A stretch of 11,686 bases of DNA from Geobacter sp. (lineage in GTDB: Bacteria > Desulfobacterota > Desulfuromonadia > Geobacterales > Geobacteraceae), in the NCBI GenBank assembly GCA_003857395.1, contig RPRC01000199.1:1-11686 (forward strand). Direction: 5' to 3'. The notes below the pieces were generated by a model. That model was not told the DNA's origin. It worked only from the letters and a program-made list of their open reading frames with translations, and did no database searches. Position 1 is the first letter of the stretch. Every line of letters starts with the position of its first letter. Both the position numbers and the translations under genes were made by a program. Of this stretch, positions 1-7,252 are shown one piece after another.

Positions 1-2359
1 CGACGATGAATTCCGGCAAGCCGGCGGCGGTCAGGTGGCTCAGGGAATGGCGGGAGGCAAATCTGTCGCCGCCGAGGGTAAGGGCCGGCACGCCCATCCA
101 GAGACCTTCCAGGGTGGTGAGTCCCCCGGAATAGGGAAATGGGTCGAGGGCGATGTCTATCTCGCCGTAGCGTGCCAGGAGTTCCGGGTGGGGAAGCGGG
201 CCGGAAAGGGCGACACGCTCCGAGACTCCGCCATCGTCGAAACTCTGCCGAAACTGTTTGCTGATTGTCGGATCAGCAAGAGCCTTGGTAGCCAGCAGCA
301 GACGGGTGTCAGGAAGTTTCTGCAGGAGACGGATCCAAAGGTCCATGACCGGTCGGTTGATCTTTGCCAGATTGTTGAAACAGCCGAAGGTAATGAAGCC
401 GTTTCTTCTGGCCGGGAGAGTGTTCACCGGCGGAGCATACTCCGGTGGCGAGTAGCAGACATAACAGTCGGGTAGCCGCATTACCGATTCCACGTACCAG
501 TGATCGGTTCCTTCCGGTGTTTCCCTGGGGTCAGAAATCAGGTAGTCTATGGCAGAAAGCCCTGTAGTGCCAACGTATCCTGCCCAGGTCGCCTGCAACG
601 GCGCGGGTTTCCTCCCGAATACCAGCAGCCTGTTGCGGGCAGTATGGCCGGAGAGGTCGATCAGAATATCGATGGCGTCTTCACGGATCAGCCCGGCAAC
701 CGAATCGTCGCGCCGGCCGAAGATTTCTCGCCACTGGTCGGCGTTTTCCCGCAGTCTGTCGGTCAAATCGTCTCCGAAGCTCTGGTTGGCATAGCAATAC
801 ACCTCGAAGCACTTTCTATCGTGGCACGCCAAGACTCCTTCAAGAAAATACCCGACCGGATGTCTGCGGAGGTCCCCGGAGACATAGCCGATCCGGAGTC
901 GCCGATCTGGATCGATAGTTGTCCCGGAGGGAGGCATGACCGGTGTTCCTGCGAGCTGCAGGCGTTCCCAGGCCAGCGACTCCTCCAGCAGTTCTTCCGG
1001 AGTGACAGCGGTGTCATACTGCAGGTTCATGAGCAGGTTGCTGTGGGCAACGGCATGGTCCGGTTTCAGTTCCAGCGTTGTGCGAAAGCAGGCAACGGCC
1101 TCAGCCATCCGACATTGGTCCTGGTACACCGTGCCAAGGTTGTAATGGGCTTCCGGCATCTCCGGCTGCAGGAGGAGGGCCTTTTCGTAGGAGGAAAGAG
1201 CCTCTTCGAGCCGCCCCATTTCTTTGAGGCCGTTTCCCAGGTTTACCAGGGCTTGAACATTTTCCGCATCCTGTTCAAGGGCTTTTCGGTAGACCTGAAG
1301 CGATTCCTCCACTCTGCCCAGGTCACGGAGGGTATTGCCGAGATTGTTGTACATGGCAGGAGAGTCGGGGCAGAGGGTCAGCGCCCGCTCAAAACTGGCC
1401 ACGGCTTCGTCGAGCCTTCCCTGGTCCCGGAGGGCGTTGCCAAGGTTGAAATGGGCCAGTGCGGCATCGGGGGAGAGCTGCAGGGCCCGCCGGTAGCAAG
1501 CTTCGGCTTCCTGTGCTTTTCCGCTGTCTCGCAGTACGGCACCGTAATTTACAAGAACTTCCGTGTTGTCCGGAACGTCAGCCAGCGCCTGCTTATAACA
1601 TGAGGCCGATTCTTCGATTCTGCCAAGATCGCGGAAAACCGCACCGAGATTGAGACGGGCCTCCGTATAGTCGGGAGCCAGTTCCAGTGCCCGTTGATAA
1701 CAGGCAGCCGTCTCCTCCGGGCAGCCCGTTTCCAACAGGACATTGCCAAGGTTGAAATGCACGATTGCCAGGTCGGGCTGCAGCGAGAGAGCCTTTCGAT
1801 AGCTGACCTCCGCTTCTTTCAATCGTCCCAGTTCCTTCAAGGAAATTCCGCGGTTTATGTATGCTTCTGCCAGACGGGGGTTGCCGGCAATGGCCCGTTC
1901 GAAACTTTCTGCTGCTTCCTTGAACTTCTTCCTGCTCAACAGGACATTTCCCAGGTTGTAGTGAGCCATGGTGAACTTGGGATTAGCGCTGATAGCCTTG
2001 CGGAAGCTTTTTTCCGCTTCATCCAGGCGCCCCATCTCGCGGAGAACGTTGCCGAGGTTGGAGTGTGCATCGGCAAAGGTGGGCTTTCGGGCCAGGGCCT
2101 GGCCGATAAGGGTGGCGGCTGTTTCATGGCGCTGCTGCTGATAGGCGCTGACACCGAGGAGATGGAGAGCTTCCGGATTGTCCGGATCGAGTTGGAGAAT
2201 CTGTCGGTAGATGCTCTCGGCTGCCTGCAGATTCCCCGACTGATGGTGACGGATGGCAAACTCCAGAGCGGCGGCGATGCTCATCGGCTGCCCGGATCCG
2301 CTGTTTCCCGAGCGGGCGCCCTGCTGTTCTGCTTGTCTGCCTTTGTTTTTTTTCTTCAT
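1..2359 (-). CDS. TPR-repeat O-GlcNAc transferase (OGT/SPINDLY family), 3' end cut by window edge
   Basis: The reverse strand is open from ATG at 2359 to the window edge, 786 codons without a stop or frameshift; the C-terminus is missing. A GGAG at 2369-2372 (reverse) sits 9 nt before the ATG. Residues 1-28 are basic and low-complexity (MKKKNKGRQ...). Twelve 34-residue TPRs cover about 29-436. A linker leads to an OGT catalytic region from about 480: RLRIGYVSGDLRRHPVGYF, with H500 where human OGT has its active-site-region His; a segment like PAPLQATWAGYVGTTG; FNNLAKINRP, where K666 aligns with the UDP-binding lysine of human OGT; and DPFPYSGGLTTLEGLWMG. The family moves GlcNAc (plants: also fucose) from a nucleotide sugar to Ser/Thr of cytoplasmic proteins. 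The bacterial substrate and donor are unknown here. There is no signal peptide, so it is probably cytoplasmic. Family assignment is firm; activity is inferred. Confidence 0.93.
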   Translation of the reverse strand, partial: MKKKNKGRQAEQQGARSGNSGSGQPMSIAAALEFAIRHHQSGNLQAAESIYRQILQLDPDNPEALHLLGVSAYQQQRHETAATLIGQALARKPTFADAHSNLGNVLREMGRLDEAEKSFRKAISANPKFTMAHYNLGNVLLSRKKFKEAAESFERAIAGNPRLAEAYINRGISLKELGRLKEAEVSYRKALSLQPDLAIVHFNLGNVLLETGCPEETAACYQRALELAPDYTEARLNLGAVFRDLGRIEESASCYKQALADVPDNTEVLVNYGAVLRDSGKAQEAEACYRRALQLSPDAALAHFNLGNALRDQGRLDEAVASFERALTLCPDSPAMYNNLGNTLRDLGRVEESLQVYRKALEQDAENVQALVNLGNGLKEMGRLEEALSSYEKALLLQPEMPEAHYNLGTVYQDQCRMAEAVACFRTTLELKPDHAVAHSNLLMNLQYDTAVTPEELLEESLAWERLQLAGTPVMPPSGTTIDPDRRLRIGYVSGDLRRHPVGYFLEGVLACHDRKCFEVYCYANQSFGDDLTDRLRENADQWREIFGRRDDSVAGLIREDAIDILIDLSGHTARNRLLVFGRKPAPLQATWAGYVGTTGLSAIDYLISDPRETPEGTDHWYVESVMRLPDCYVCYSPPEYAPPVNTLPARRNGFITFGCFNNLAKINRPVMDLWIRLLQKLPDTRLLLATKALADPTISKQFRQSFDDGGVSERVALSGPLPHPELLARYGEIDIALDPFPYSGGLTTLEGLWMGVPALTLGGDRFASRHSLSHLTAAGLPEFIV
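1052..2275 (-). repeat. Array of twelve 34-residue TPR motifs (102-bp period) inside the OGT-like gene
   Basis: Translated on the reverse strand, residues 29-436 divide without gaps into twelve units of 34 residues with the TPR pattern (A-x2-NLG-x3-L...G...EA...Y/F-x-A-L...P). Units 3, 4, 6, 9, 10, 11 and 12 are close to consensus (AHxNLGNxLRxxGRxxEA). Unit 1 and unit 2 are the most divergent. A broken thirteenth unit (VAHSNLLMNLQYD) leads into the linker. In this family the array forms a superhelix that presents protein substrates to the catalytic domain. The repetition is at protein level; the DNA copies have diverged. Confidence 0.9.
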
Positions 2360-2477
2360 GAAGTGCTGCTCCAATTGCTGCCGCTGTAAGTCACGAGACG
2401 CGGGGAGAAGAGATTTTCCCCACACAACTTACTGGCAGAGTATGCTGCAATAAATACGCTCAAGCATAATTTTCTAC

Positions 2478-2506
2478 TGTATCTGTGCGGAATTTGCAAG
2501 TGTCAA
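2478..2506 (-). promoter_or_regulatory. Possible sigma-70 promoter for the OGT-like gene
   Basis: On the reverse strand a perfect TTGACA (2506-2501) is followed after 17 bp by GATACA (2483-2478), which matches the -10 consensus at only three of six bases. The start of transcription would lie about 110 nt before the ATG at 2359. The rest of the 236-bp divergent gap (2360-2595) holds no other convincing signal that I can see, and I found no clear promoter for the kinase on the plus strand. Confidence 0.3.
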
Positions 2507-2595
2507 GAAATGCCCGTTGTCCCATTGTTTCTCTCCAGGATTACCGGATGACCAAACTCTTTGAATCATTGGAAGGGTTATTATAGGAAGACGCC

Positions 2596-5166
2596 ATGCC
2601 CCTCAAAAAGAGCACCAGATTCATATTCCTCTACGGATTTATTGCCGTTGGCGCAATATCTTTCACCACGCTGTTTTCACTTGCCGAGATTCGAGCTGAC
2701 GCACTTCGCCAGGCGATGGTGCTGCAGGAGAGTCACATCAGGACTTTCCGGGCACTCCTCCAGGAAAAAGGGAAACCAGTTGAGGTGCGTAACGGGAAGC
2801 TGTTTGCCGGGAAGTACCTTTTGAACGGAAACTTCGCACTTCCGGACAGGGTGAAGGAGATTTTCGGTGGGACAGCCACCATTTTCCAGGGTAATGTCAG
2901 GGTTTCCACAAATGTGCTTAAGGAGGACGGAAGTCGGGCAATCAACACCCGGCTTGACGGTACTGTCTATCAGGAAGTCATGGTGAAGGGTGAGTCCTAT
3001 CGCGGCGAAACCGACATCCTTGGGGTTCCTTATTTTGCGGCCTATGATCCATTGCGCAACAGCAGGGGCGAGGTTGTCGGGGCGCTCTTTGTGGGGGTAA
3101 AGAAGAGCGATTTCCTCGCCACATATAACAAAATCAGAACCGATGTCATCGCAATCCATTGTCTCCTGATTGGAACCTTCCTTCTCCTTACCTATCTGCT
3201 TCTGCAAAAGCGAAAGAAAGCGGAAAGGGTACTTCGAAAGAGTGAAGAACAGCTGAAATACGTCTTGACGGGGAGCAATGATGCATACTGGGACCTGAGG
3301 GTAAAGAGCAGAAAACTAACCTTTAATACGCGCTGGGCTGAAATTCTCGGCTGTCAGCCAGAGGAGATGAGACAGGATATAGAGTTCTGGCAACAACTTG
3401 TCCACCCGGACGATCTGCAGATTATTCTGGAGCAGTACCAGGAGAACGTAAAAAATAATGAGTCCCGATTCAGGGCTGAATGCCGACTGAAGAGCAGCTC
3501 AAGGGGCTGGCGATGGATTTTGCTCAGGGGCAGATCCGTGGATTGGGATTCGCTGGGGAGGCCGGCCCGAATTACCGGGACTGCCACCGATATTACCGAG
3601 CGTGTACGGGCCGAGACGGAGCTTCGCCAGTCACATCGCTTGTTACAAACGGTCTTTTCCAGTCTCGATGAGGCGCTGTTCCTGCTGGAAGATGATTCAA
3701 AGGTTGTTATTGATTGCAATACTTCCGCCGAGATCATGTTCGGCTATACCCGGGCTGAGTTGCTGGGAATAAGCTCGGATATCCTGCATGTGAATAGTGA
3801 GATGGCGGAAATTTTCTCTCGGGATGCGGCCTCCTCATACCAGGAAAAAAGCTTTTATTCCACTGAGTACCAGATGAAGAGAAAGGGCGACGAGGTCTTC
3901 CCTTCCGATCACTTCTGCAACCCGATTCCGGGAGAAGGGAACGAGCCTGCTCTCATTCTTTACGTTGTGAGGGACATCACCGAGCGGAAACGGGCCGAAT
4001 TAGCTCGATCCCTCTTGGAAGAGCAGTTGCAGCAGACGCAGAAAATTGAGGCCGTGGGCCAGCTTGCGGGTGGTATTGCTCATGATTTCAATAATATCCT
4101 GACAGCAATTATCGGGTATGGGCACCTGGTTCTTATGAATATGTCGGGTCCCGATCAATCCCGGCATCATATGGAGCAGATTCTTGCTGCCGCGGAGCGG
4201 GCTGCGGGGCTGACCCAAGGACTCCTCGCCTTCAGCCGGAAACAAGAGAGCAACCCGCAGCCGGTGGATCTGAATGGGATCGTCAGGAATATGCGGAAAT
4301 TCCTGGAGCGGATAATCGGTGAAGATATTGAAATGACGCTCGATCTGGAGCAGGAGGGATTGACCGTTCTGGCTGATACCGGTCAGATGGAGCAGGTTCT
4401 CATGAATCTGGTGACCAATGCTCGTGACGCAATGCCTGGCGGTGGCATGCTGCTGGTCAAGACCGGACTCCTGCTGGCTGAGCGGAGACTGCCGCACCCG
4501 TCGTACTCTCAGCAATCTTTGCGGTATGGCTATATTTCCGTTACCGATAGTGGTGCCGGCATGGATGAAAAGATCAGGGAAAAAATCTATGAACCCTTCT
4601 TTACCACTAAAGAACAGGGGAAGGGGACCGGGCTGGGCCTCTCCATAGCGTATGGAATCATCAAGCAGCACAACGGCTACATCAGTGTAGAGAGTCAGGA
4701 GCGGGCGGGAACGACTTTCAGGGTTCATCTTCCTCTCATCGACCAGGAAACGGTGACCGCAGAAATCGTCAAACCCTTTTTTCTGCCGTATGGACAGGAA
4801 ACAATACTGGTTGCCGAAGACGATGAAGAGGTCCGGAACCTCGGCAGGTCACTTCTTGAGGAGTGCGGGCACACAGTGATTGTCGCGGTGAACGGGGCGG
4901 ATGCGGTTGAGAAGTTTTCGGCAGTCGCGGACAGTATTTCATTGGTGATTCTCGATGTGGTGATGCCGAAAATGAACGGCAGACAGGCGTTTGAGGCGAT
5001 TCGGGAGCTGCAGCCGGATGTCCGGGTGCTTTTCATGAGCGGCTATAGCTCGGAAATTGTCACTGCCAAGGGGGGGCTTGACAACGCGCTTGATTTTATT
5101 GAAAAACCAATCATTCCCAAAACTTTTCTGCAAAAAGTTCGAGAGATTCTGGACAGGCAGGTTTGA
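2596..5166 (+). CDS. Membrane hybrid histidine kinase: Cache, PAS, PAS, HisKA, HATPase, receiver
   Basis: An 856-residue sensor kinase. ATG at 2596 follows AGGAAG (2585-2590) by 5 nt. Domains: TM1 about 9-29; extracytoplasmic Cache-like domain about 33-175 (TIFQGNVRVSTNV, GVPYFAAYDPL, GEVVGALFVG); TM2 about 184-204; PAS about 217-340 ending in DITERVRAE; PAS about 345-463 ending in RDITERKRAE; HisKA with phospho-acceptor H496 in GGIAHDFNN; HATPase with N-box N604/N608, DSGAGMD and GKGTGLGLS; a C-terminal receiver with acidic pocket E741-D742-D743, phospho-acceptor D787 and K837. All catalytic residues are present. It lacks a HAMP domain. It would sense a small periplasmic ligand and pass phosphate from H496 to D787 and onward. 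No response regulator with an output domain is adjacent, so the partner and signal cannot be named. It is divergent from the OGT-like gene, and no terminator is visible after it. Confidence 0.95.
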   Translation: MPLKKSTRFIFLYGFIAVGAISFTTLFSLAEIRADALRQAMVLQESHIRTFRALLQEKGKPVEVRNGKLFAGKYLLNGNFALPDRVKEIFGGTATIFQGNVRVSTNVLKEDGSRAINTRLDGTVYQEVMVKGESYRGETDILGVPYFAAYDPLRNSRGEVVGALFVGVKKSDFLATYNKIRTDVIAIHCLLIGTFLLLTYLLLQKRKKAERVLRKSEEQLKYVLTGSNDAYWDLRVKSRKLTFNTRWAEILGCQPEEMRQDIEFWQQLVHPDDLQIILEQYQENVKNNESRFRAECRLKSSSRGWRWILLRGRSVDWDSLGRPARITGTATDITERVRAETELRQSHRLLQTVFSSLDEALFLLEDDSKVVIDCNTSAEIMFGYTRAELLGISSDILHVNSEMAEIFSRDAASSYQEKSFYSTEYQMKRKGDEVFPSDHFCNPIPGEGNEPALILYVVRDITERKRAELARSLLEEQLQQTQKIEAVGQLAGGIAHDFNNILTAIIGYGHLVLMNMSGPDQSRHHMEQILAAAERAAGLTQGLLAFSRKQESNPQPVDLNGIVRNMRKFLERIIGEDIEMTLDLEQEGLTVLADTGQMEQVLMNLVTNARDAMPGGGMLLVKTGLLLAERRLPHPSYSQQSLRYGYISVTDSGAGMDEKIREKIYEPFFTTKEQGKGTGLGLSIAYGIIKQHNGYISVESQERAGTTFRVHLPLIDQETVTAEIVKPFFLPYGQETILVAEDDEEVRNLGRSLLEECGHTVIVAVNGADAVEKFSAVADSISLVILDVVMPKMNGRQAFEAIRELQPDVRVLFMSGYSSEIVTAKGGLDNALDFIEKPIIPKTFLQKVREILDRQV

Positions 5167-5277
5167 ATGACGTGCTCCGCATGCAATGCGCGAAGATTGC
5201 GACTGCCATCTGGGAGTACCACTGAACTGAGAAGCCTTGCTAGAGAGAGGGTTAGCGTTATGATTAAAAATGTGTTA

Positions 5278-5296
5278 GTTCTCTGCAACTGAGAAC
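5278..5296. promoter_or_regulatory. Perfect inverted repeat GTTCTC-N7-GAGAAC upstream of gdhA
   Basis: A 6-bp perfect inverted repeat (arms 5278-5283 and 5291-5296, spacer TGCAACT) lies about 105 bp before the gdhA start. The same 9-mer that includes the right arm, AACTGAGAA, also occurs at 5225-5233, 62 bp upstream of its copy at 5287-5295. It could be an operator for a dimeric regulator or a short RNA hairpin. It is not followed by a T-run, so it is not an intrinsic terminator. No regulator is assigned. Confidence 0.35.
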
Positions 5297-5307
5297 CGGC
5301 CAATCAG

Positions 5308-5337
5308 CAGACAAGAATTCGAGCGGCAAAACATAAC
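5308..5337 (+). promoter_or_regulatory. Possible sigma-70 promoter for gdhA
   Basis: CAGACA (5308-5313; four of six bases of TTGACA) and CATAAC (5332-5337; four of six of TATAAT) are separated by 18 bp, just downstream of the inverted repeat at 5278-5296. This would give a leader of about 57 nt. The match is modest, and other starts within the 234-bp gap 5167-5400 are possible. Confidence 0.25.
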
Positions 5338-5400
5338 GAAGGTGTCGGCCTGGGCCGTGGTGAAAATTTTTGCGGCGATTTTTTTTGCAAAGGAGGCTGA

Positions 5401-6741
5401 ATGTCTTATGTCGAATCGGTAGTGAATTCCGTTGTTGAGAAAAATCCCAATGAGCCCGAATTCCACCAGGCGGTGAAAGAGGTTCTGGAATCGCTTGAGC
5501 CGGTGTTCCGGTGTTATCCACGCTACGAGGATCAGCGTATCCTGGAACGAATCACGGAACCGGAGCGCATCATTCTCTTTCGAGTACCATGGGTTGACGA
5601 CAACGGTATCATCAGGGTCAACAAAGGGTATCGCGTGGAATTCAACAGTGCAATCGGCCCCTACAAGGGTGGGCTTCGCTTCCATTCCTCGGTTAACCTG
5701 GGGGTTCTGAAATTTCTCGGTTTTGAACAGACCTTTAAAAACTCACTGACTTGTCTCCCGATGGGCGGCGGCAAAGGCGGGTCCGACTTTGATCCGAAGG
5801 GAAAGTCCGATAATGAAGTGATGCGCTTCTGTCAATCTTTCATGAATGAGCTGTATCGACATATCGGCCATGTGACGGATGTGCCTGCAGGGGATATTGG
5901 CGTTGGCAGGCGGGAAATCGGCTACCTGTTCGGGCAATACAAGCGACTCAAGAACGAATTCACCGGTGTCCTGACCGGCAAGGATCTGGGCTGGGGCGGG
6001 TCGCTCATTCGAACAGAGGCGACCGGCTATGGTTCCGTCTACTTTGCCCAGGAGATGCTGGCTGTCCGGCATCAATCCATCGAAGGAAAGATCTGCCTGG
6101 TTTCCGGAGCCGGAAACGTTGCTCAATACACGGTGCAGAAACTCCTCCAGTTGGGTGCCAAGCCCGTTTCCCTGTCTGATTCGAACGGAACCATCTACGA
6201 TCCGGACGGATTCAACGAGGAAAAGTTTCAGTTTGTCCAGGAACTGAAAAACGTCCGGCGCGGCAGAATCTCCGAATATCAGGCGAAATATCCCAAGTCG
6301 AAATACCTTGCGGGTCAGCATCCCTGGTCGATTCCGTGCGACTGTGCCTTTCCCAGTGCCACGCAGAATGAAATCAATGGCGCTGCAGCTGAAGAACTGG
6401 TGAAAAACGGTTGCAGAATGGTCTGCGAGGGTGCAAACATGCCGTGCGACCTTGATGCCGTGGCGATTTTCCAGAGTAACAAGGTGCTCTACGGTCCCGG
6501 CAAGGCCGCCAACGCTGGAGGTGTCGCTACCTCCGGCCTTGAGATGTCCCAGAACGCCCAGTTCATGAGTTGGTCACGAGATGAAGTTGATAACAGGCTG
6601 AAGAGTATCATGAAAAACATCCACCACAGCGCCTATACCACGGCTGCCGCATTCGATAGCCCCGGTAACTATCTGGCCGGTGCCAACATAGCCGGTTTCC
6701 TGAAAGTTGCCAATGCCATGATCGATCAGGGCATCGTGTAG
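5401..6741 (+). CDS. gdhA: NADP-dependent glutamate dehydrogenase
   Basis: This 446-residue protein is nearly the same length as E. coli GdhA (447) and co-linear with it throughout. It makes glutamate from 2-oxoglutarate, ammonium and NADPH in the cytoplasm, the high-ammonium route of nitrogen assimilation. Visible motifs: AIGPYKGGLRFH; LPMGGGKGGSDFDPKGKS with catalytic K125; DVPAGDIGVG with catalytic D165; Rossmann-fold SGAGNVAQY at about 235-243; CEGANMP; and GPGKAANAGGVATSGLEMSQN near the C-terminus. NADP rather than NAD use is inferred from the close resemblance to the small hexameric E. coli type. ATG at 5401 follows AGGAGG (5391-5396). The upstream gap holds a palindrome that may be regulatory. 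No terminator is visible in the 113 bp after the stop, so readthrough into the next small gene is possible. Confidence 0.97.
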   Translation: MSYVESVVNSVVEKNPNEPEFHQAVKEVLESLEPVFRCYPRYEDQRILERITEPERIILFRVPWVDDNGIIRVNKGYRVEFNSAIGPYKGGLRFHSSVNLGVLKFLGFEQTFKNSLTCLPMGGGKGGSDFDPKGKSDNEVMRFCQSFMNELYRHIGHVTDVPAGDIGVGRREIGYLFGQYKRLKNEFTGVLTGKDLGWGGSLIRTEATGYGSVYFAQEMLAVRHQSIEGKICLVSGAGNVAQYTVQKLLQLGAKPVSLSDSNGTIYDPDGFNEEKFQFVQELKNVRRGRISEYQAKYPKSKYLAGQHPWSIPCDCAFPSATQNEINGAAAEELVKNGCRMVCEGANMPCDLDAVAIFQSNKVLYGPGKAANAGGVATSGLEMSQNAQFMSWSRDEVDNRLKSIMKNIHHSAYTTAAAFDSPGNYLAGANIAGFLKVANAMIDQGIV

Positions 6742-6795
6742 CTGTCTGGTGCATTTCTGGTAAGGTGAGCACTTTGCATTATGTTCCATGAAGTC

Positions 6796-6822
6796 TCAAG
6801 AAAAACCGCCTGCTGCCGATAG
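6796..6822 (+). promoter_or_regulatory. Sigma-28 (FliA) flagellar-type promoter
   Basis: TCAA(G) at 6796-6800 and GCCGATAG at 6815-6822 are separated by 15 bp, counted between TCAA and GCC. The bacterial sigma-28 consensus is TAAA (TCAAG in some groups), N15, GCCGATAA, so the -10 element matches at seven of eight bases with the expected spacing. Transcription would start near 6829, about 25 nt before the start codon of the small gene at 6855. The match fits that gene's likely membership of a motility protein family. Confidence 0.65.
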
Positions 6823-6854
6823 GTATAGAACGGGCCGCATGGGGGAGGTGCAGC

Positions 6855-7049
6855 ATGATGGAAATTAGATCATTGGCAAGTCAGGCCCTGCTCGTACAAG
6901 AGCAGATGTCCCAAACCCTGATGGGCATGGCCGCCGTAAAACAGGCAAATGCAGCACAACAGCAGGTGGCCGAAATGCTTGCCAGGAATGCAGCAGCAGT
7001 AGCACCCGCCGAGAATGCGCAGCAGGGCGGGTTTTCGACGTATGCGTAA
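6855..7049 (+). CDS. Small putative motility protein (YjfB-like), 64 aa
   Basis: A short gene with ATGATG at 6855/6858 and a strong GGGAGG (6843-6848) 6 nt upstream, so either ATG could be used. The protein is predicted to be mostly helical and rich in Ala, Gln and Met, with a pattern like the YjfB-type putative motility family: a short N-terminal segment (MEIRSLASQA), then a helix with VQEQMSQTLMGMAAVKQAN and QQQVAEMLAR, and an Ala/Pro/Gly-rich tail. It has no signal peptide or membrane segment. The biochemical role of the family is unknown; B. subtilis yjfB is, as I recall, in the SigD (sigma-28) regulon. The sigma-28-type promoter directly upstream and the strong terminator downstream support a real, independently expressed gene. 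The family call is by eye and moderately sure; that the gene is real is more certain. Confidence 0.7.
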   Translation: MMEIRSLASQALLVQEQMSQTLMGMAAVKQANAAQQQVAEMLARNAAAVAPAENAQQGGFSTYA

Positions 7050-7116
7050 GCAGGCAGCAAGATAACGTAAGAGAAATCAAGTAGTCGCTGGTAAATAACC
7101 ATACCTGTGCACCCGG

Positions 7117-7157
7117 AAAGGGGCCGACGTCACCTGAGACGTCGGCCCCTTTTATTT
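7117..7157 (+). terminator. Intrinsic terminator after the small motility-like gene
   Basis: GGGGCCGACGTC (7120-7131), loop ACCTGA (7132-7137) and GACGTCGGCCCC (7138-7149) form a perfect 12-bp G+C-rich stem, extended to 15 bp by AAA/TTT, followed by TTTTATTT. This is a textbook rho-independent terminator ending the gdhA/small-gene transcripts and isolating the macro-domain gene downstream. On the other strand the T-run is only three bases, so it is mainly a plus-strand terminator. Confidence 0.93.
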
Positions 7158-7177
7158 GAGGTGAAAAGAGTTGCTCG

Positions 7178-7206
7178 TTGTCGTAGCTGAAAAATGCCGC
7201 TATACT
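7178..7206 (+). promoter_or_regulatory. Sigma-70-like promoter for the macro-domain gene
   Basis: TTGTCG (7178-7183, four of six bases of TTGACA) and TATACT (7201-7206, five of six of TATAAT) have the ideal 17-bp spacing and lie just downstream of the terminator at 7117-7157. Transcription would start near 7213, giving a leader of about 40 nt. Confidence 0.6.
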
Positions 7207-7252
7207 CAAACAGGCAGTTTGCTCGAATTCGGCAGCTCCGGGGGAGGTTGTT

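Noticed and set aside
500..1603. Plus-strand open frame of 367 codons opposite the OGT-like gene, and similar ones at 35-475 and 1694-2389
   Set aside because: They are antisense to a strongly supported TPR/OGT coding sequence, show no family resemblance and arise from the repeated TPR codon pattern read in reverse.
2432..2449. Sigma-54-like TGGCAG...CTGCA before the kinase, and a similar TGGTGA...TTTGC at 5358-5374 before gdhA
   Set aside because: In both cases the GG-to-GC distance is one base longer than sigma-54 holoenzyme requires, and the flanking bases match poorly.
4000..4728. Minus-strand open frame of 242 codons inside the histidine kinase
   Set aside because: It overlaps the HisKA/HATPase region, whose motifs are unmistakable on the plus strand; no RBS or recognisable domain.
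5260..5292. Ten-codon open frame (ATG to TGA) before gdhA as a leader peptide
   Set aside because: Poor RBS, no run of regulatory codons and no attenuator hairpins downstream; it also overlaps the inverted repeat.
5743..6321. Minus-strand open frame of 192 codons inside gdhA
   Set aside because: Shadow of a highly conserved enzyme gene; no recognisable domain.
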